A stretch of 64,000 nt of DNA from Euryodendron excelsum (taxonomy: Eukaryota; Streptophyta; Magnoliopsida; Ericales; Pentaphylacaceae): assembly GCA_033060915.1 (NCBI GenBank), contig CM065384.1:15618001-15682000 (forward strand). The letters are read 5' to 3'. Position 1 is the first letter of the stretch; the number at the start of each line of letters is the position of its first letter. The notes beneath the pieces were generated by a model. The model was given only the letters and a program-made list of their open reading frames with translations. It was not told the DNA's origin and made no database searches. Shown piece by piece: positions 1-11,767 of the stretch. A program made the translations under genes and the position numbers.

Positions 1-333
1 ACTAGTGCCTCACAGAAAATGAAAGTTCCCTTGTTAACCTAGATCCAAAACCATCCCCGCACAATGGGGTAGACACATAATTGAGGACTCAACAAAGAAC
101 GTTACTCATCCTCTATCAAGCTGAAGCAATATGAAGGCTCGATAGATCAAGCAATCTAGTTCAAAATGAAGAGGGGCTCTCATTTTATTCCCCGTACAGT
201 AAAAAACAACCATTGTCAAACCTGTTAAGCTGGTTATCTTTCTTTTCAGGAAAACCCCAACCTAAGGATCACCGCCCACAATGGGTTAAGACGAAACACT
301 AAGGAAGAGATCTGAGAGAAAGGTGTTGTGTAA

Positions 334-336
<3 letters not shown>

Positions 337-401
<65 letters not shown>
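337..401 (+). repeat. (AG)n microsatellite
   Basis: About 30 uninterrupted AG dinucleotides. A shorter (AG)n lies at the equivalent position of the second internal copy (63545-63562), so the tract is part of the element and has changed length. Confidence 0.95.
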
Positions 402-404
<3 letters not shown>

Positions 405-457
405 AAAAGGAATGCAAAAAAGAGTTGTCAAGCGGCAAGCTACCCTAAAAAAAAAGA

Positions 458-473
458 GGGGGGGGGGGGGGGG
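458..473 (+). repeat. Poly-G tract
   Basis: A run of about 16 G after an A-rich stretch. The equivalent position in the second copy holds a run of about 22 G (63630-63651). Confidence 0.95.
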
Positions 474-1960
474 CAATATAAGAAAGGCAAGAATGGTGGT
501 CATTTCATACCATCTTGGAAAGTTTATAGTAAAGGCAAAAATCAAAATTCAATGCTGATCCTAGACAATAAATAAGCTCAGTAGAAGCAATAGGTTCGAA
601 CCTTTACCCTTTCTTGCAAAAACCTAAAACCATGGCCTACATTACAATTGTATTAAAGTCCACTCTGATTGAAAAGATATTGCTTGATCTAAATGAGCTA
701 GATGTGTTGCTGAGCAAAGGAAGGATAGTAAGAGATCAAACCTTATCGGGAGACCATTCAAGGATGGTATGGATCTAAACCTTACTGATAGCAACATCAA
801 ATTTGTACCTGCATATCCATTTGATTCATACACCCCTTAACCTAGCCTACATTACAGTCCAAATCAAAGTCCTGTCTAATCAAAGAAAATTGCTTAGTCC
901 AAATAAGCTTGAACAATATCACGACAAGTAGTTGAGGGATGGGGAGGATGGTAGGGGCAACCACGTGCCCCAAAGTGTGTTAAGATGGTTTTGGTTTAAA
1001 CAATCCACTAAAAGAAAATTTTTTAGCCTTAATATCCCTTCATTTTTTATAACCTCTAAACCCAGCCTGCATTATGGTTCTAAAAGAAGTCTTCTCAGAT
1101 TGAGGACCAAGCTGTTTATTGCTCTGTAAAGGGTATGCGAGTTGTTAATCAAGCCACTGTGGCATTTGGAGATCTAAGAGAGAAAACCAAGTGAGCACAA
1201 AAAATCCTTAAATAACGACCATGTAGAAAGTAGAGATAAGATACCAGCAGGTAAACCAAAAGGTCAAGATCCCCTGAGACTAGTGCAAATGCTATCACAC
1301 CCTGATAAGAATGGGACAAAATCAAAGGGGCAGAATCCTGGAAGGGAAATAGAATCCCTAAAGTATGGGCCCTGGGGCAATCCCAAGACATTCTTCGTAA
1401 ATAGCCTACATACATATAGTACAAGTGCATCCATGTTATGTATGACTTTTACATCATTAAATTCCTATGTAGTTTGTATATATTTATGCATTCATCAAAA
1501 AGCATGGTATGCATTCAATTCCATTCTTGTAAGTTTATTCATCCAACAATATAACATGCATTCAATTCCATTCTTGTATAAACTTGTGCATTCATAAAAA
1601 AGAAAAAAAAAAAAGGGGTAGGACATGCGTTCAATTCGATTATTAAAGTATGATGTGCATTCAATTCTATTTTTGTATGTACATTCGTCAAAAAGTATAA
1701 ACATGCAGTTAACCCTTTACCCACGCATTTTTAGAATTAGCATAAGTAAACTGTTTTTGTAAAAAACTTACTTTATGTTTTTCTCTATATCTCTCAAATT
1801 GGAAATAAGGAATGAGGTAAAGTACAAAAAGGAGCTAAAACCACCCCGCGACCAAGTAACCTCAGACATCTCCAACACCAGCATACACCTCAGAAAGCCT
1901 AGACTTTTATAGTTGACAAGAAACAGAGAACGAGGCAATGGCCCACACTTGACCACTCTA

Positions 1961-2255
1961 ATCAACCTTGGACTACCCCAGAGGAACATCGTTCTGCTAG
2001 ATGGAGTGGCAGTTCAAGAAGTATCAGACATCAACCTTGAACTTTCCCAGAGAAGCATCATTCTGCTCGACAGAGTGTTGGTTCAAGAAGTAGCAGTTTT
2101 AAGACATCAACCTTGGACTTCCCTAAAGGAGCATCGTTCCACAAGATGGAGTTTTGGTCCAAGAAGTAGCAGTTTCAAGACGCTAACCTTAGATTTCCCT
2201 AGAACAGTATAACCCTGCCAGACATAACATTAATTCCCCTCGAAGAGTATTATTC
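1961..2255 (+). repeat. 76-bp minisatellite, about 3.5 units
   Basis: Units begin with ATCAACCTTGGAC or a close variant at 1961, 2030, 2106 and 2182 (spacings 69, 76, 76). Each continues with a GAGGAACATCGTTCTGC-like phrase and TTCAAGAAGTAGCAG. The first two units can be read as protein, but the third shifts frame, so this is treated as a DNA repeat and not a gene. Confidence 0.8.
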
Positions 2256-2700
2256 CGCCAAACAGAATGCCAGACATCGACCACAGGGCCGCCTCAACAA
2301 GTTCCCTAAACCTTAACCTCAATCTCAGCATTAGCTCTGGTAGTGGCACTCTCAACATCTCTAATAGTCTCATTTGGGGCATTTTCTACAGTAGCCCTAG
2401 CAAGGCCACCATCTCCTCATCAGCAACATTAGTCATCTACTCGATCAAATCAGATCTATTTATTGCCTCTGGCCTAGATCATTGTCTCTTGCATTAGCCA
2501 CACAGATAAGCCTAAGCTCAAAGTCAACGTCAATCAATGTGGTCATCTGAGCGTGCCAACCATCCCTATCAACCCAAGCATCAACAACAGTAGCCCTCTC
2601 TTCGGCCAGAGTAACTCCCGTCGTCATCAGTTCAACTTTCAGTCATGCCCCCTTAACTCCAGATTTAGTCAGCAAGGCAATCTCTCCCGCGTTAATCATC
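2240..2700 (-). pseudogene. Antisense coding-like remnant, unknown product
   Basis: Read on the minus strand from 2699, the frame is unusually open for this AT-rich region: about 80 codons with only two stops (TGA after GVKGA, TAA after LGQRQ). After a frame change near 2460 a further ~40 readable codons follow. The stretch is rich in Glu, Asp, Ala and Val, unlike its surroundings. It occupies about the place where A and D carry their antisense genes, but I see no similarity to those products. It may be a third, decayed antisense insert or chance. Confidence 0.25.
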
Positions 2701-2767
2701 CCGAAGGTAAGGCAGAGGAAAAGAGAAAAGGTAAGAACTCATCAACACGAAGAATATGTAAGTAAAA

Positions 2768-2769
<2 letters not shown>

Positions 2770-2823
<54 letters not shown>
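2770..2823 (+). repeat. (GA)n(GACA)n compound microsatellite
   Basis: About 17 GA units followed by about five GACA units, then purine-rich sequence to about 2890. Confidence 0.95.
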
Positions 2824-2824
<1 letters not shown>

Positions 2825-2889
2825 AAGAGAGAGAAGACAAAAAAAAGATGCACAAAAAAAGAAAGAAGGAAAAAAAAGAAGGAAAGAAT

Positions 2890-4440
2890 ATCAAGTTTGA
2901 AGTTGAAATGAATTTTCTACATTGTTTCTTCAAAAAGTTTCAATTTTCAACTTCAAATGATTTTTCTAAACCTTCCCCTCTAATGGATTTCAAATTTCAA
3001 GTCAAAATAACTTTTCTAAGTCAAAACAAATTTTCTAAACATTTTTCTTCCCAAAAAAAAAATCAAAAGTTTCAAGTTTCAAGATAAAACAAATTTCCAA
3101 AATGTTTTTCTTCAAAAAAACATCAAAAGTCTCGAGTCAAAGCGAATTTTCTACATATTTTTGTCTTTAAAGAAAAATTTTGTTTCAAAATGAATTTTCC
3201 ATACATTTTCAATTTAAAGAATTCAAATTTTGAGTCAAAACAAATTTTCTATACATTTTGTCTTCAAAAAATTCAAGTTTCGAGTCAAAATGAATTTTCT
3301 AAACATTATGTCCAAATTTCAAATCAAAATAGTTTCTAAACTTTTTCCTTCTAAGAGTTTATCTCCAAAATCAATTCCTATGTCTCATAACCTTCTCTTT
3401 CCAAAGTTATTTCAAAATCAAAATCCAAAATTCACGTCAAAATTAAATCTCAAAAAGGTTTCAATTAAAATCTATCTCAAAACTTTTCTAAACTTCTTCT
3501 TCAAAAGATTTCTACTCAAATCAAGTTTCAAGGTTTTCTAAAACTTCTCACTCCAAAAAGTCTTCTTCAAAATCAATTCTAAAAATTTTTCAAGATTTCA
3601 ATCCTCAAAAATTCTTCTTTTCAAAGTTTTTATCAATTTCAAAGTTTTCTAAATTCAAAATCCATTTTCAAAAATATTCCTAAACTTTTCCCTCGAAAAG
3701 TTTAATAAATCCATTTCAAGAATTTCCAAATTTTTCCTTTCAAAAGTTTTTCAAATTTCTATCCTAGTTTCTCGGGATCTTCTATGCCAAAAAGGCCTCA
3801 CCCACAAAGGTTTTATATATTTTTCCTTCAAAAATATTTTATTTCAAAATTTTCTAACTCTTTTCCCATTTCAAAAATTTTGTCCAAGTTTCTCGAGGTC
3901 TTCTCAGCCAAAAAGGCCCCTTTCTCAAATATTTATCTCTTTTTCCTGAGCTTTATCCTTTAAAAGGAACGTTCTAAAAAAAATAAAAAAAATGTTCCAA
4001 ATTTTTTTTAAACTTTCTCCTAAAAAACTGTTATTCCAAAATCAAATTCTAGGTTTTCGAAATTCTTTCCTTAAAAGGTTACATTTTCAAACTGCTTCCT
4101 CAAAAGTTTTGTTCCAAGTTTCAAAGGTTTTCCAAACTCTTTCAATTCAAACCCAAATCAACCTATTTCAGAAAGTAATTTCAAAATCATTTTCAACAAT
4201 CAATGTCAATTTCAAAATCATTTCAAAAATCATCTTCAATTTCAAAGTGTCAATTTTCAAAACCTTGAATTAGCCGGTTCAGATTAATTTCCAAATCTAT
4301 TTTTCAAAATTTCAAATTCAAAAATTCAGATAATCCAGTTTTCAAACTCCAAATTCCAAATTCCAACTACTTCGGTCTTCAAAATCTTCAAATTTCATCC
4401 CTCCGATGGCCTCACAGTCAATAAGGGACTCTTACTTTAT
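2890..4440 (+). other. Low-complexity pyrimidine/AT-rich block
   Basis: Degenerate repetition of phrases such as TTCAAAATTTTCTAAAC and CAAGTTTC. The same kind of block precedes the 3' LTR in A (28620-29780) and D (57300-58440). No gene, RNA or clear regulatory site is visible. Short readable frames here reflect base composition. Confidence 0.7.
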
Positions 4441-4467
4441 CGTTTTCTGCCTTCATCAAGCAAAGAT

Positions 4468-4484
4468 AGAAAAAGAGGGGCAGC
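4468..4484 (+). other. Polypurine tract (PPT) of the outer element
   Basis: AGAAAAAGAGGGG followed by CAGC and then the LTR start TGTAAGC. This is the expected plus-strand primer position for reverse transcription. Equivalent tracts lie at 34207-34223 (A) and 58506-58522 (D). Confidence 0.8.
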
Positions 4485-5671
4485 TGTAAGCATCCCATTT
4501 TGGCCCGCTCAACAATCTTTGATCTGATCAAATTCACATTCAAACCGACACAGACACATTCAAGTTCAAACTAGTTTTCTAAACTCAATCCAATCAATCG
4601 ATCGCCTAGCGGACCTGCTTGCCCAATAGAGGCAAAATAACCAAAATGCTCTTGGGGCATTGCTCCGTCTGTTTCCCGTAGGGACATCTTCCTAAAGATG
4701 GTAAGTGCTCATTTCAATCTCAGATTCAATTTCAAATCCAAATTTCAATCCAAATCAAATTCAACACGTCTTTCGAGAGAGTTAATCCCTCAATCGGTAA
4801 CCCAATCAGTCCGGCACGTTTGTTGAGAAAATTCTTCAAAACTGTAAGTCCCTTCAAACCTGTCGACCAAGATGGAAGCCAAGTCCTTAAGATGGTAGAA
4901 CGGTTCACTTCTAGCATGTTCAAATGCCTTATAGTCAGTTTCGGATCAATTCAAGGACCATCCAGTAAAAATGACTATTTTGCCCCTATGCATTCGATTG
5001 CCTCCGGGAAGCACACCGGCTCCAAGTATCAAATTGATAACCTCCTAAGGATGCTTCTAATAGTATTCTCAATCTTCTAGCACCATTTTGGATCATTCTG
5101 AGTCCATTCCGGCAAGCTTGGTACAAAATAATCGTTTTGCCCTTAGTGGGCCGGTTGCCTTTTCCAACCATATCGGCTCTAAGTATCAAACCGACAACCA
5201 TCCAAAACACTTTTAATAGTGTTTTCAACCTTCAAGACTTCTCACGGGTCGCTCCAAGTCCATTCCGGTATTTTCTTGATTTAATTAACTATTTTGCCCC
5301 TGGCGGGCCGGTCGACCTTTTCAAACACTCCGACATTACTTCTCAAGCCTATTAGCTCTGAGACACTCCCTGGAGGGTTCAAGTCCATTCCTAGCCAAGT
5401 CTGGTTACTCAGAGCCTTTCAAATCATCTCTGAACTTTTCGGAGTCACTCCTAGTGGAGCCAAGCTAAAAGCTACATGGTAGTCATGAGGAAAGGCGCCC
5501 AAATCTTTTGCCTTGCATATCAAGTGTTGAAAAATACGTTTCTTACTGCCTTAAAACTTTCCTAAGTGGTTCGTGGTGCCAAGCCAAAAATTGGCCTAGC
5601 TCCACTTTTAGTGGCGCTAGTAGGGTTTTGCCTTGGAGCCACTACTACAGGTGCTAGGCTATTTTTGTGTC

Positions 5672-5679
5672 TATAAATA
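5672..5679 (+). promoter_or_regulatory. TATA box of the outer LTR
   Basis: TATAAATA preceded by GTGTC, just after the GGCGCC-type inverted repeats. It sits at the same relative place as in every other LTR in the window. Confidence 0.7.
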
Positions 5680-6099
5680 CAAACCCTCCCCCTATGTGAA
5701 AAGGGTTTGCAAACTCAGTCCAAAAACTCTGTTATTCAAAAGACAGAGCTCGAAGTCTCTCTAAACCCTAACCCTCTCTATTCCCTTCAAACCCTAGCCA
5801 CCATACACTTAAACCCTAACATCCATACACTCTATAAACTTAAACACAAGCCTCCAAAGCCTCCATTGAAGACTCAAGGAGCTGCAATTCCATGGTTCTC
5901 AAGTTCTAGTAAAGCAAAGCAAATAAAGCAAACAAAACAATACGAAGACAAGATAGGCTTTTGGTGTACGTTTATGTAATTTCTCCCTCTCTCTTCTTTC
6001 TCTTAACCCACTTGGGTTTTCTTCTATTTTAAATCCTCCATCTTCTACATCCTTTTATCGCATGCGTGAAACAAGGGACTCCCCGATTCATGCGTAGGA

Positions 6100-6104
6100 A
6101 GAAT
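6100..6104 (+). other. TSD of solo LTR F (left copy)
   Basis: AGAAT directly before TG of F. The matching AGAAT is at 40865-40869 directly after CA of F. The interrupted LTR phrase reads on across the pair. Confidence 0.8.
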
Positions 6105-7101
6105 TGTCACGCCTCATAACCCGGCCTATACGGATTTGGGGTACATAACCGGTCAATAGCAAGGCTACCCAAGGCCGCATTACATAAACTGGTTAATCAC
6201 CTGTGCATTATCATTTAGAATGATGCATAATTGCAGAAAATAAAACTTTTGATAACTTGAAAATATAATTTGTGTCATACATGGTAAAGTTGTGCTTAAT
6301 CCAAAGTATAACATACATAAGGGCCAAATCAAGGTCCACCAAAGTTATAACATTACATCATTACAAAACAATGGGTCTAGCCCTCAAACATTATACAAAA
6401 CATAGGCTCGTGGGCCGTAACTCAAAATCCACATACGGCCTCGCTCTAGGGCCTCTCAAATTGGCTTCCTAAAAATCATTTGGGAAAACATAAGCTAATG
6501 CTTAGTGAATAACAATGATGCATGAGCATGAAAATACCATGGACTAGCAGTTATATCTAATATATAAAACAATACATAAAACAATTATGCATGTAAAGCA
6601 TGAACTTGAACCGTGTAAGCATAGGCTTGAAATCATAAATAACATAAGCATCATATTAAAACATTCTATCGTTTCAAACATGGCATCATAAAAGAGAGAT
6701 GCGATGTATCTTTGCTTGTGATAAAGCTTAACATAACTTGTCATAAACATTTGAACATATCATCGTTCTCGTTCTAAAGCATAAGAGTGCAACAACCCGA
6801 CATCAGAGCTATGCTCTACATCAGTAATCTTAAAGGTCACAAATAGGGCTCTTTAGGCCGTGGGACATCTCCTGATCATGGCGATAGTTTATTTCACATC
6901 CCTTATTGTCGAACCATTGTTGCTAGTTTAAGATCTTGCCACGAAAAAACCTCGAGTTGGCACCATACATTAGAAAAAGTCTTTCATCTCTTTTATGTAA
7001 CCATTTTAGTCCATGGGTTTCAATTCATAATATAATATAACTTGAATGCCTTTAAAAGTATGACATTGACAATTGAATATAACATTCATGTATTGAAAAC
7101 A
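6105..7101 (+). mobile_element. Solo LTR F, left part (Tekay/Del-like)
   Basis: Begins TGTCACGCCTCATAACCCGG, a start typical of Tekay/Del chromovirus LTRs (family knowledge, not a database hit), and differs from all other LTRs here. It is broken at 7101 by element A and resumes at 39262, ending in ...TTTCA at 40864. The joined length is about 2.6 kb with a 5-bp TSD and no internal region, so it is read as a solo LTR. Confidence 0.65.
7097..7101 (+). other. TSD of element A (left copy)
   Basis: AAACA directly before the A 5' LTR. The matching AAACA is at 39257-39261, directly after the A 3' LTR. Confidence 0.85.
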
Positions 7102-7299
7102 TATAAGCACCCCATTTTTGACCGCTCGGCAGTCTACAGTACGTTCAGACTTGTATTCAAGTCAATGTGGACATATTCTGAGTCAAATCAACTTTCCAAG
7201 TCTAATCTTGTCTATCCATCACTTCACGGGCCCACCAGGCCCAAATAGAGGCAAAATGACCGAAATGCCCTTAGGGGCATTGTTCAGTCCAATTCCAAA

Positions 7300-7512
7300 A
7301 TCAGGCACATCTTTTCGAAGATAGTAAGTCCCCTTTCCAAATCCAATAGGCAAGTCTTTCTGAAGACGGTAAGTCCCCTTTTCAAATCTAACAGACACGT
7401 CTTTCCAAAGATGGTAAGTCCCTTTCCATTTTCAACAGGCACGTCTTTCTAAAGACGGTAAGTCCCCTTTCCAATTCCAACAGGCACGTCTTTCTGAAGA
7501 CAGTAAGACCCG
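7300..7512 (+). repeat. U3 hairpin array I of the A 5' LTR (5 units)
   Basis: Units of about 45-47 bp, each with an inverted repeat of the form CGTCTT-N4-AAGACG followed by GTAAGTCCCCTTTCC. Units begin near 7302, 7348, 7394, 7438 and 7483. The A 3' LTR also has five units (34428-34635). Confidence 0.8.
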
Positions 7513-7819
7513 TTTCCAATTCCTTTTCCAATTCTAATTCCAATCCTTCTCTCGAGAAAGATGATTCCTTAAGACGATAAGCCTATCCAATCTAGCACAT
7601 TTTTTAAAGAAAGTCTCTTCGGAACGGTAAGTCCCTTTAAACTTGTCGACCGGGACGAGACCCCAAGTCCTCGACATGGTAGAACGGTCCACCTTTGGCT
7701 CTTGCTAGCCCGCCAATGCAGAAATGTCTGTTTTAGCATGCCTTCCGAGAAAGTTGACTTCTCAAGCACTAAGTCCCTTTAGCAGCTTCTCGAGATCAGG
7801 CAGTCCCGGGAATGATCGC

Positions 7820-7955
7820 GAACCGTCAGAGTAGCAGAACTACTTACAAACATCGCAACCGTCAGAGTAGCAGAAATACTCGCAAGCAGGTCGATATAGG
7901 GAATTACCAACAAACCCCTGTATAACCGCCGTTAGAGTGGTAGAAACACTCAAAA
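7820..7955 (+). repeat. U3 hairpin array II of the A 5' LTR
   Basis: Units of the form CCGTCAGAGTAGCAGAAATACTC, in which GAGTA and TACTC can pair across a 7-base loop. Three to four copies. Confidence 0.75.
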
Positions 7956-8903
7956 CCCAAGTCAACACCAATGCCTACTAGCCCACTTTAGTGAAGAATA
8001 ACCGAACTACCTGTAGGGCCATTTTTCGGCATGTTTCTCGAGAACACACCTAAGTCCTCAGAATGATAAGTCCACCCTTCCAAGATTATCTTAAAAGCAA
8101 TTCAGCATGATTAGGTGCCTTCTAGTCAGTTTCAGGCCAGTTCTACGACTTTCCGGTCAAGATGACTATTTTGTCCCTAGGCATTCGAATGCCCCGGGGA
8201 CCACACCGGCTCTAGGTATCAAACTGATAACCTCTCGAGAATGCTTTTTATAGTATCCTTGACCTTCCTTTGTCTTTCTGGATCATTCCGAGTCACTTCC
8301 GGCAGACCTGGTGCAAAATGACCGTTTTGCCTCTGATGGGCCGGTCGCTTTTTTTCTAACCACACCGGCTTTGGGTGTCAGACCGGTAATCTCCTGAGAA
8401 TGCTTCTTATAGCATTCCCGACCTTCCTTTTTCTTTCCAGATCATTCTGAGTCAGTTCTAGTAAACCTGGTGAAAAATGATCGTTTTGCACCTGGTGGGT
8501 CGGTCGCCTTTTTCTAGCAACACTGGCTTTAGATATCGAACCGGTAACCATGGGAAACATTCTAAATAATGTTTCTAAATCTCGAGTCTTCTTCCGGGAC
8601 ATTCTGAGTTCGTCCCGGTAGCTTTCCGATCTAGTTGACCGTTTTGCCCCTAATGGCCTGGTCAACCCTTCTGACAAATTTTGACATCCTTTTTCAAGTC
8701 CAATACTTGTAGGACCTTGTTCTAAGGGTTCCTGCCCATTTCTGGCCTTCAAGGCCATTCCCGATCCCTTGAATGTTTCCCGGACCTTCTGGAGTCACTC
8801 TTAGTGAAGCTAGGCTAAAAATTGCATGGTAGTCACTAGTACAGGCACCCAAATCATCTCAAGATACGTTGCTTGCCGACCTTAAAACTTTCCTAACTAG
8901 CTG

Positions 8904-8967
8904 GCGCCACTCTTAGTGGTGCTAGAAGCATTTTTGGCCTGGCGCCACTGCAACAGGCGCTAGGTCA
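8904..8967 (+). promoter_or_regulatory. GGCGCC palindrome cluster upstream of TATA (A 5' LTR)
   Basis: Two to three inverted-repeat blocks around GGCGCCACT and its complement AGTGG(C/T)GC, ending about 10 bases before the TATA box. The same cluster precedes the TATA box in all LTRs of this family in the window. Confidence 0.6.
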
Positions 8968-8977
8968 TTCCCTTGTC

Positions 8978-8985
8978 TATAAATA
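8978..8985 (+). promoter_or_regulatory. TATA box of the A 5' LTR
   Basis: TATAAATA after CCTTGTC, followed by CAAAGCCTCCTCCAGCGTG, which resembles the sequence after the TATA box in the other LTRs. Transcription would run rightwards into U5 and then into the inverted solo LTR B. Confidence 0.7.
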
Positions 8986-11350
8986 CAAAGCCTCCTCCAG
9001 CGTGAAAGAGGTCCGCAAACTTAGTCTAAAAACTCTACTTTTCGATATACAAAGCTCATAGCCTCTCCAAACCCTAGTCTCCTTAGGTTTTCGAAACCCT
9101 AGCCTCTATACACAAACCCTAGCCTCCTATACACTCACATACACTTCTATACACTCATACACTAGCCTCCAAAGCCTCCTTTGAAGACTTGAAGTGCTGC
9201 AATCTGAAGCTTTGAAGATTGAGGACAAACTCTTGAAGACTGAAGTAAAGACCGAAGCAAGACAAGCAAAGCAAAGCGCACAAAGCTAAGCAAAATAAAG
9301 AAGACACAAGGTAGGCTTCTTATTTATGTTTACGGATCTTCCCCCCTCTCTTCTCTCTCCTAACCCACTTGGGTTTTCTTCTATTTTAATCCCCCATCTT
9401 CTTCCCCCCCTTCTTGCATGTTTGAAACAAGGAAATTCCCGGTCTATGTGTAGGATTAGACTATTGCAGAGTCACCGTGTTAGGAGCTTTCTTTTAGTCT
9501 AATCGAAGACCACGTGGGTTTGGCCCCCTTGATTATGTGATGAAGCCTTTAACCTTGTATGTTCACGACCCTCTTTGCATTGTGCATCTCATAATCTTGC
9601 ATTCTTTCAAAAATCGTTTCCAAACTCATTTTCAAAACGTGCATTAACATCGTTTTGAAACTTGCATCAAAACCTTCTTTTCCAAAACTTGTTTTCAAAA
9701 TCACAATCCTAAGGTGATTCTAGCCTTTCCATGGTTAGGGTTGCTTTAGGAAAGTGTTACATTTAAAGTGACCAATATGGTCCATATTTTCAAAACATTG
9801 TTGTTTTCAAAACCACTATCTTAAAGTGGTTTCTAACCTTCTTATGGTTAGAATCGCTTTGGGAAAGCGAGATATTTTATATATTTTCTAAAAAATTTCT
9901 TCTTAAAAATCTCCTCTTAAAATCTATTTTCCAACATGCTTTCTAAAAACTCTCTCCAATCTTCTTTCCAAAGTTGTTTTCAAAAACTCCCTCCAAAAAT
10001 TGTTTTCAAAACTCCTTTTCAACTCCTTTCCAAAACACTCTCCTCAAAATTCGCTTTCTAAAAACACTCCCTAGGTTTCCTTCATAGAAAAATCTCTCCC
10101 TAAATCTCTTTCCTAAAAACTCCTCACTGGGATTTTTTTTTCCAAAAACTCTCTTTTCAAATTTACTTTCTAAAAATTCCTCTCTAGGATTTCCTTCCAA
10201 AAATCTCCCTTTCTAAAAACCCACTTTTCAAAATCTCATTTCTTAAAGTCTAAGTTAAACCCCAGAACTCACAATTAGAAAATCCTAATTTTTCTTCCCA
10301 AAAACTTGATTTCCAATCCCTTATTTTGGCCTCAAAACCTCTTGTTTTCTACATCAAAATTATATAAATATTTCCAAAATCTCTTTTCTACATCAAAACT
10401 ATAGTCTTCCAAATCTAGGGTTTCTAAAACTTTCCCTTCCAAATCCATGCCAAATCCAATCTCCCCTTTAGAAAACCAAATCTAATCTCCCCATTTAGGA
10501 AACTAGATCCTATTCTCCGTTTTTGGAAACAAAATCAAACCCTCTCTGTTAGAAACAAAATCCAATCCTTTGTTTTCAGAAATAGGAATCTCAATCCTTC
10601 CAAATCTAAATCTTTCCTAATTCAAATCCTTTCTCATCTCCTACTTTCCTAAATCTTAAGTTTCCTAAACTTAAACTTTTAAATCTTTCCTTAAACATTA
10701 AGCTTCCAAATTTTTCCTAATTCAACCCTTTCCTAATTTCATCCCTTTCAAAATCTTAACTTTCCAAAACTAACTTTTCAAATCTTTCTAAACATCAAAA
10801 CTTTCTAAATTTCAAACCTTCCAAAACTTCAAATCTTTCCAAATCTAAAGCTTCCTAAACTCAAAACTTTCTTACTTTCAAAACTTCCCTATTTCAAAAC
10901 ATTCCAAATTCAAAACTTTTCAATTTCAAAATATTTCCTAAACGGAAACTTTCCTAATTCAAAATATTTCCTAAATTGAAACTTTCCTAAAATGAAACTT
11001 TCCAAAAATGACACTTTACTATTTTGAAACTTTCCTAAATCGGACCTTTCCTAATTCAAACCCTTCCTAAATTAAATTCAATCTTTCCTAATCTTCTAAG
11101 TCCAACATTCGAGTCCAATCTTTCTTAATCTCAAGTCCTTTCTAAATCCTCTCTTTCCTAAGTTTAGGTTTCCTAAAACCAATCTTTTCAAATATTTCAA
11201 TCAAAGTCCAACCCTTTAATTCCAATTTCCAATCCTCTATTCTAAATTCAAATCAAATCCAAATTCCAATTCAGCTTCTTCGTTCATATCAAACTTCTAT
11301 TTTCTATCAGACTCTTATCCAAACTACGACTGACCTAATTCCTCCAAAGG

Positions 11351-11386
11351 GATACGTAGGTAACCCTCATGGGTGCGGTCACAACC
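11351..11386 (+). promoter_or_regulatory. Conserved U5 box, GATACGTAGG type
   Basis: A non-repetitive island of about 36 bp (GATACGTAGG, then ACCCTCATGGGTGCGGTC) inside low-complexity U5. Near-identical copies are at 38430, 42683, 50548 and 62486, and on the minus strand at 12401-12436 and 20434-20469. Function unknown; conservation against a drifting background suggests constraint. Confidence 0.55.
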
Positions 11387-11762
11387 TTTTTCAAATCTCA
11401 AATTCCACAACATTTTTCAAATTTCTATTTCTACAACTCCTTTCAAATCTACAATTCTACAATCTTCTTCAAGTTTCTAATTCCATAGTTTATTTGCAAA
11501 TTACCAATTCCAAAACTCTATTTCCAATTTCTAAAACTTTCCAAAATCAAATCTAGCTTTTCAAATTTCTTTTTAAATCAAATCAATTTCTTTCCAAATC
11601 TATTTTCCAATTCTCTTTTCTTGCCCTTGCATATCATGCATCATGTTTTCTTAAACATTCATTTTCTAAAGTGGATAGGATTGAACATTTGTTAGTTGAA
11701 GACTCTCATAGGTGAATTTAAAGTGAATATACATGTAGGTACCGCAAGGGCGGGGCAGGGTG

Positions 11763-11767
11763 ATGGC
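11763..11767 (+). other. TSD of solo LTR B (left copy)
   Basis: ATGGC, repeated at 16647-16651 on the other side of B. Confidence 0.85.

Larger units (their letters stand above)
50..1110 (+). repeat. Diverged ~210-bp tandem units in the internal region
   Basis: Related blocks carry a core of the form CCTA..ACC..(G)CCTACATTAC or CCCACAATGGGGT. Cores are near 56, 273, 634, 844 and 1064, spaced 210-225 bp except across the GA/poly-G insert. Each core is followed by a phrase like AAAGTCCACTCTGATTGA and then ATTGCTTGATCTAAATGAG. The same series occurs in A (25864, 26065), D (54162, 54408, 54625, 54960, 55171, 55361) and the second outer copy (63812). It looks like an old tandem amplification shared by the family. 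Confidence 0.55.
1..4484 (+). mobile_element. 3' internal region of the upstream copy of the outer Tat/Ogre-like element
   Basis: Non-coding internal sequence of an LTR retrotransposon. Its first ~740 bases match the second internal copy at 46441-46483 plus 63239-63916 almost phrase for phrase (CACTAGTGCCTC, the GA tract, the poly-G tract). It runs through diverged tandem units, a 76-bp minisatellite and a pyrimidine/AT-rich stretch to a polypurine tract directly before the LTR at 4485. The same order occurs before the 3' LTRs of elements A and D. No gag or pol motif is visible. The 5' part of this copy lies outside the window. Confidence 0.75.
4485..6104 (+). mobile_element. Outer-element LTR, first part (U3, R, start of U5)
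   Basis: Begins TGTAAGCATCCC directly after the PPT. It shares the order of phrases seen in the other LTRs of the window: the AGAGGCAAAATGACC-like phrase, the GGCGCC palindromes, a TATA box at 5672, AAACCCTAGCC phrases and the CCCACTTGGGTTTTCTTC phrase. It stops at 6104 where solo LTR F is inserted and resumes at 40870. The joined length is about 4.1 kb. It is more diverged and has fewer U3 repeat units than the other LTRs, which fits the oldest insertion. Confidence 0.8.
7102..11767 (+). mobile_element. Element A 5' LTR, first part
   Basis: Starts TATAAGCACCCC (TG to TA) and holds U3 arrays (7300-7512, 7820-7955), GGCGCC palindromes (8904-8967), a TATA box (8978) and a long U5 made of CTTTCCTAAA-type low-complexity sequence with the conserved GATACGTAGG box at 11351. 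It is interrupted at 11767 by solo LTR B, with ATGGC duplicated. Confidence 0.85.

Noticed and set aside
246..545. 99-codon minus-strand open frame
   Set aside because: It crosses the (AG)n and poly-G tracts; the product is Ser-Leu and Pro runs from simple repeats.
9481..9560. Possible tRNA or small RNA in the U5 phrase with GACCACGTGGGTTTGG
   Set aside because: It is conserved in all LTRs but does not form a cloverleaf by eye and lacks A and B boxes in proper spacing.
10006..10200. Lys/Phe/Glu-rich minus-strand frame in U5 of A
   Set aside because: Product of TTTCCAAAA-type low-complexity repeats.
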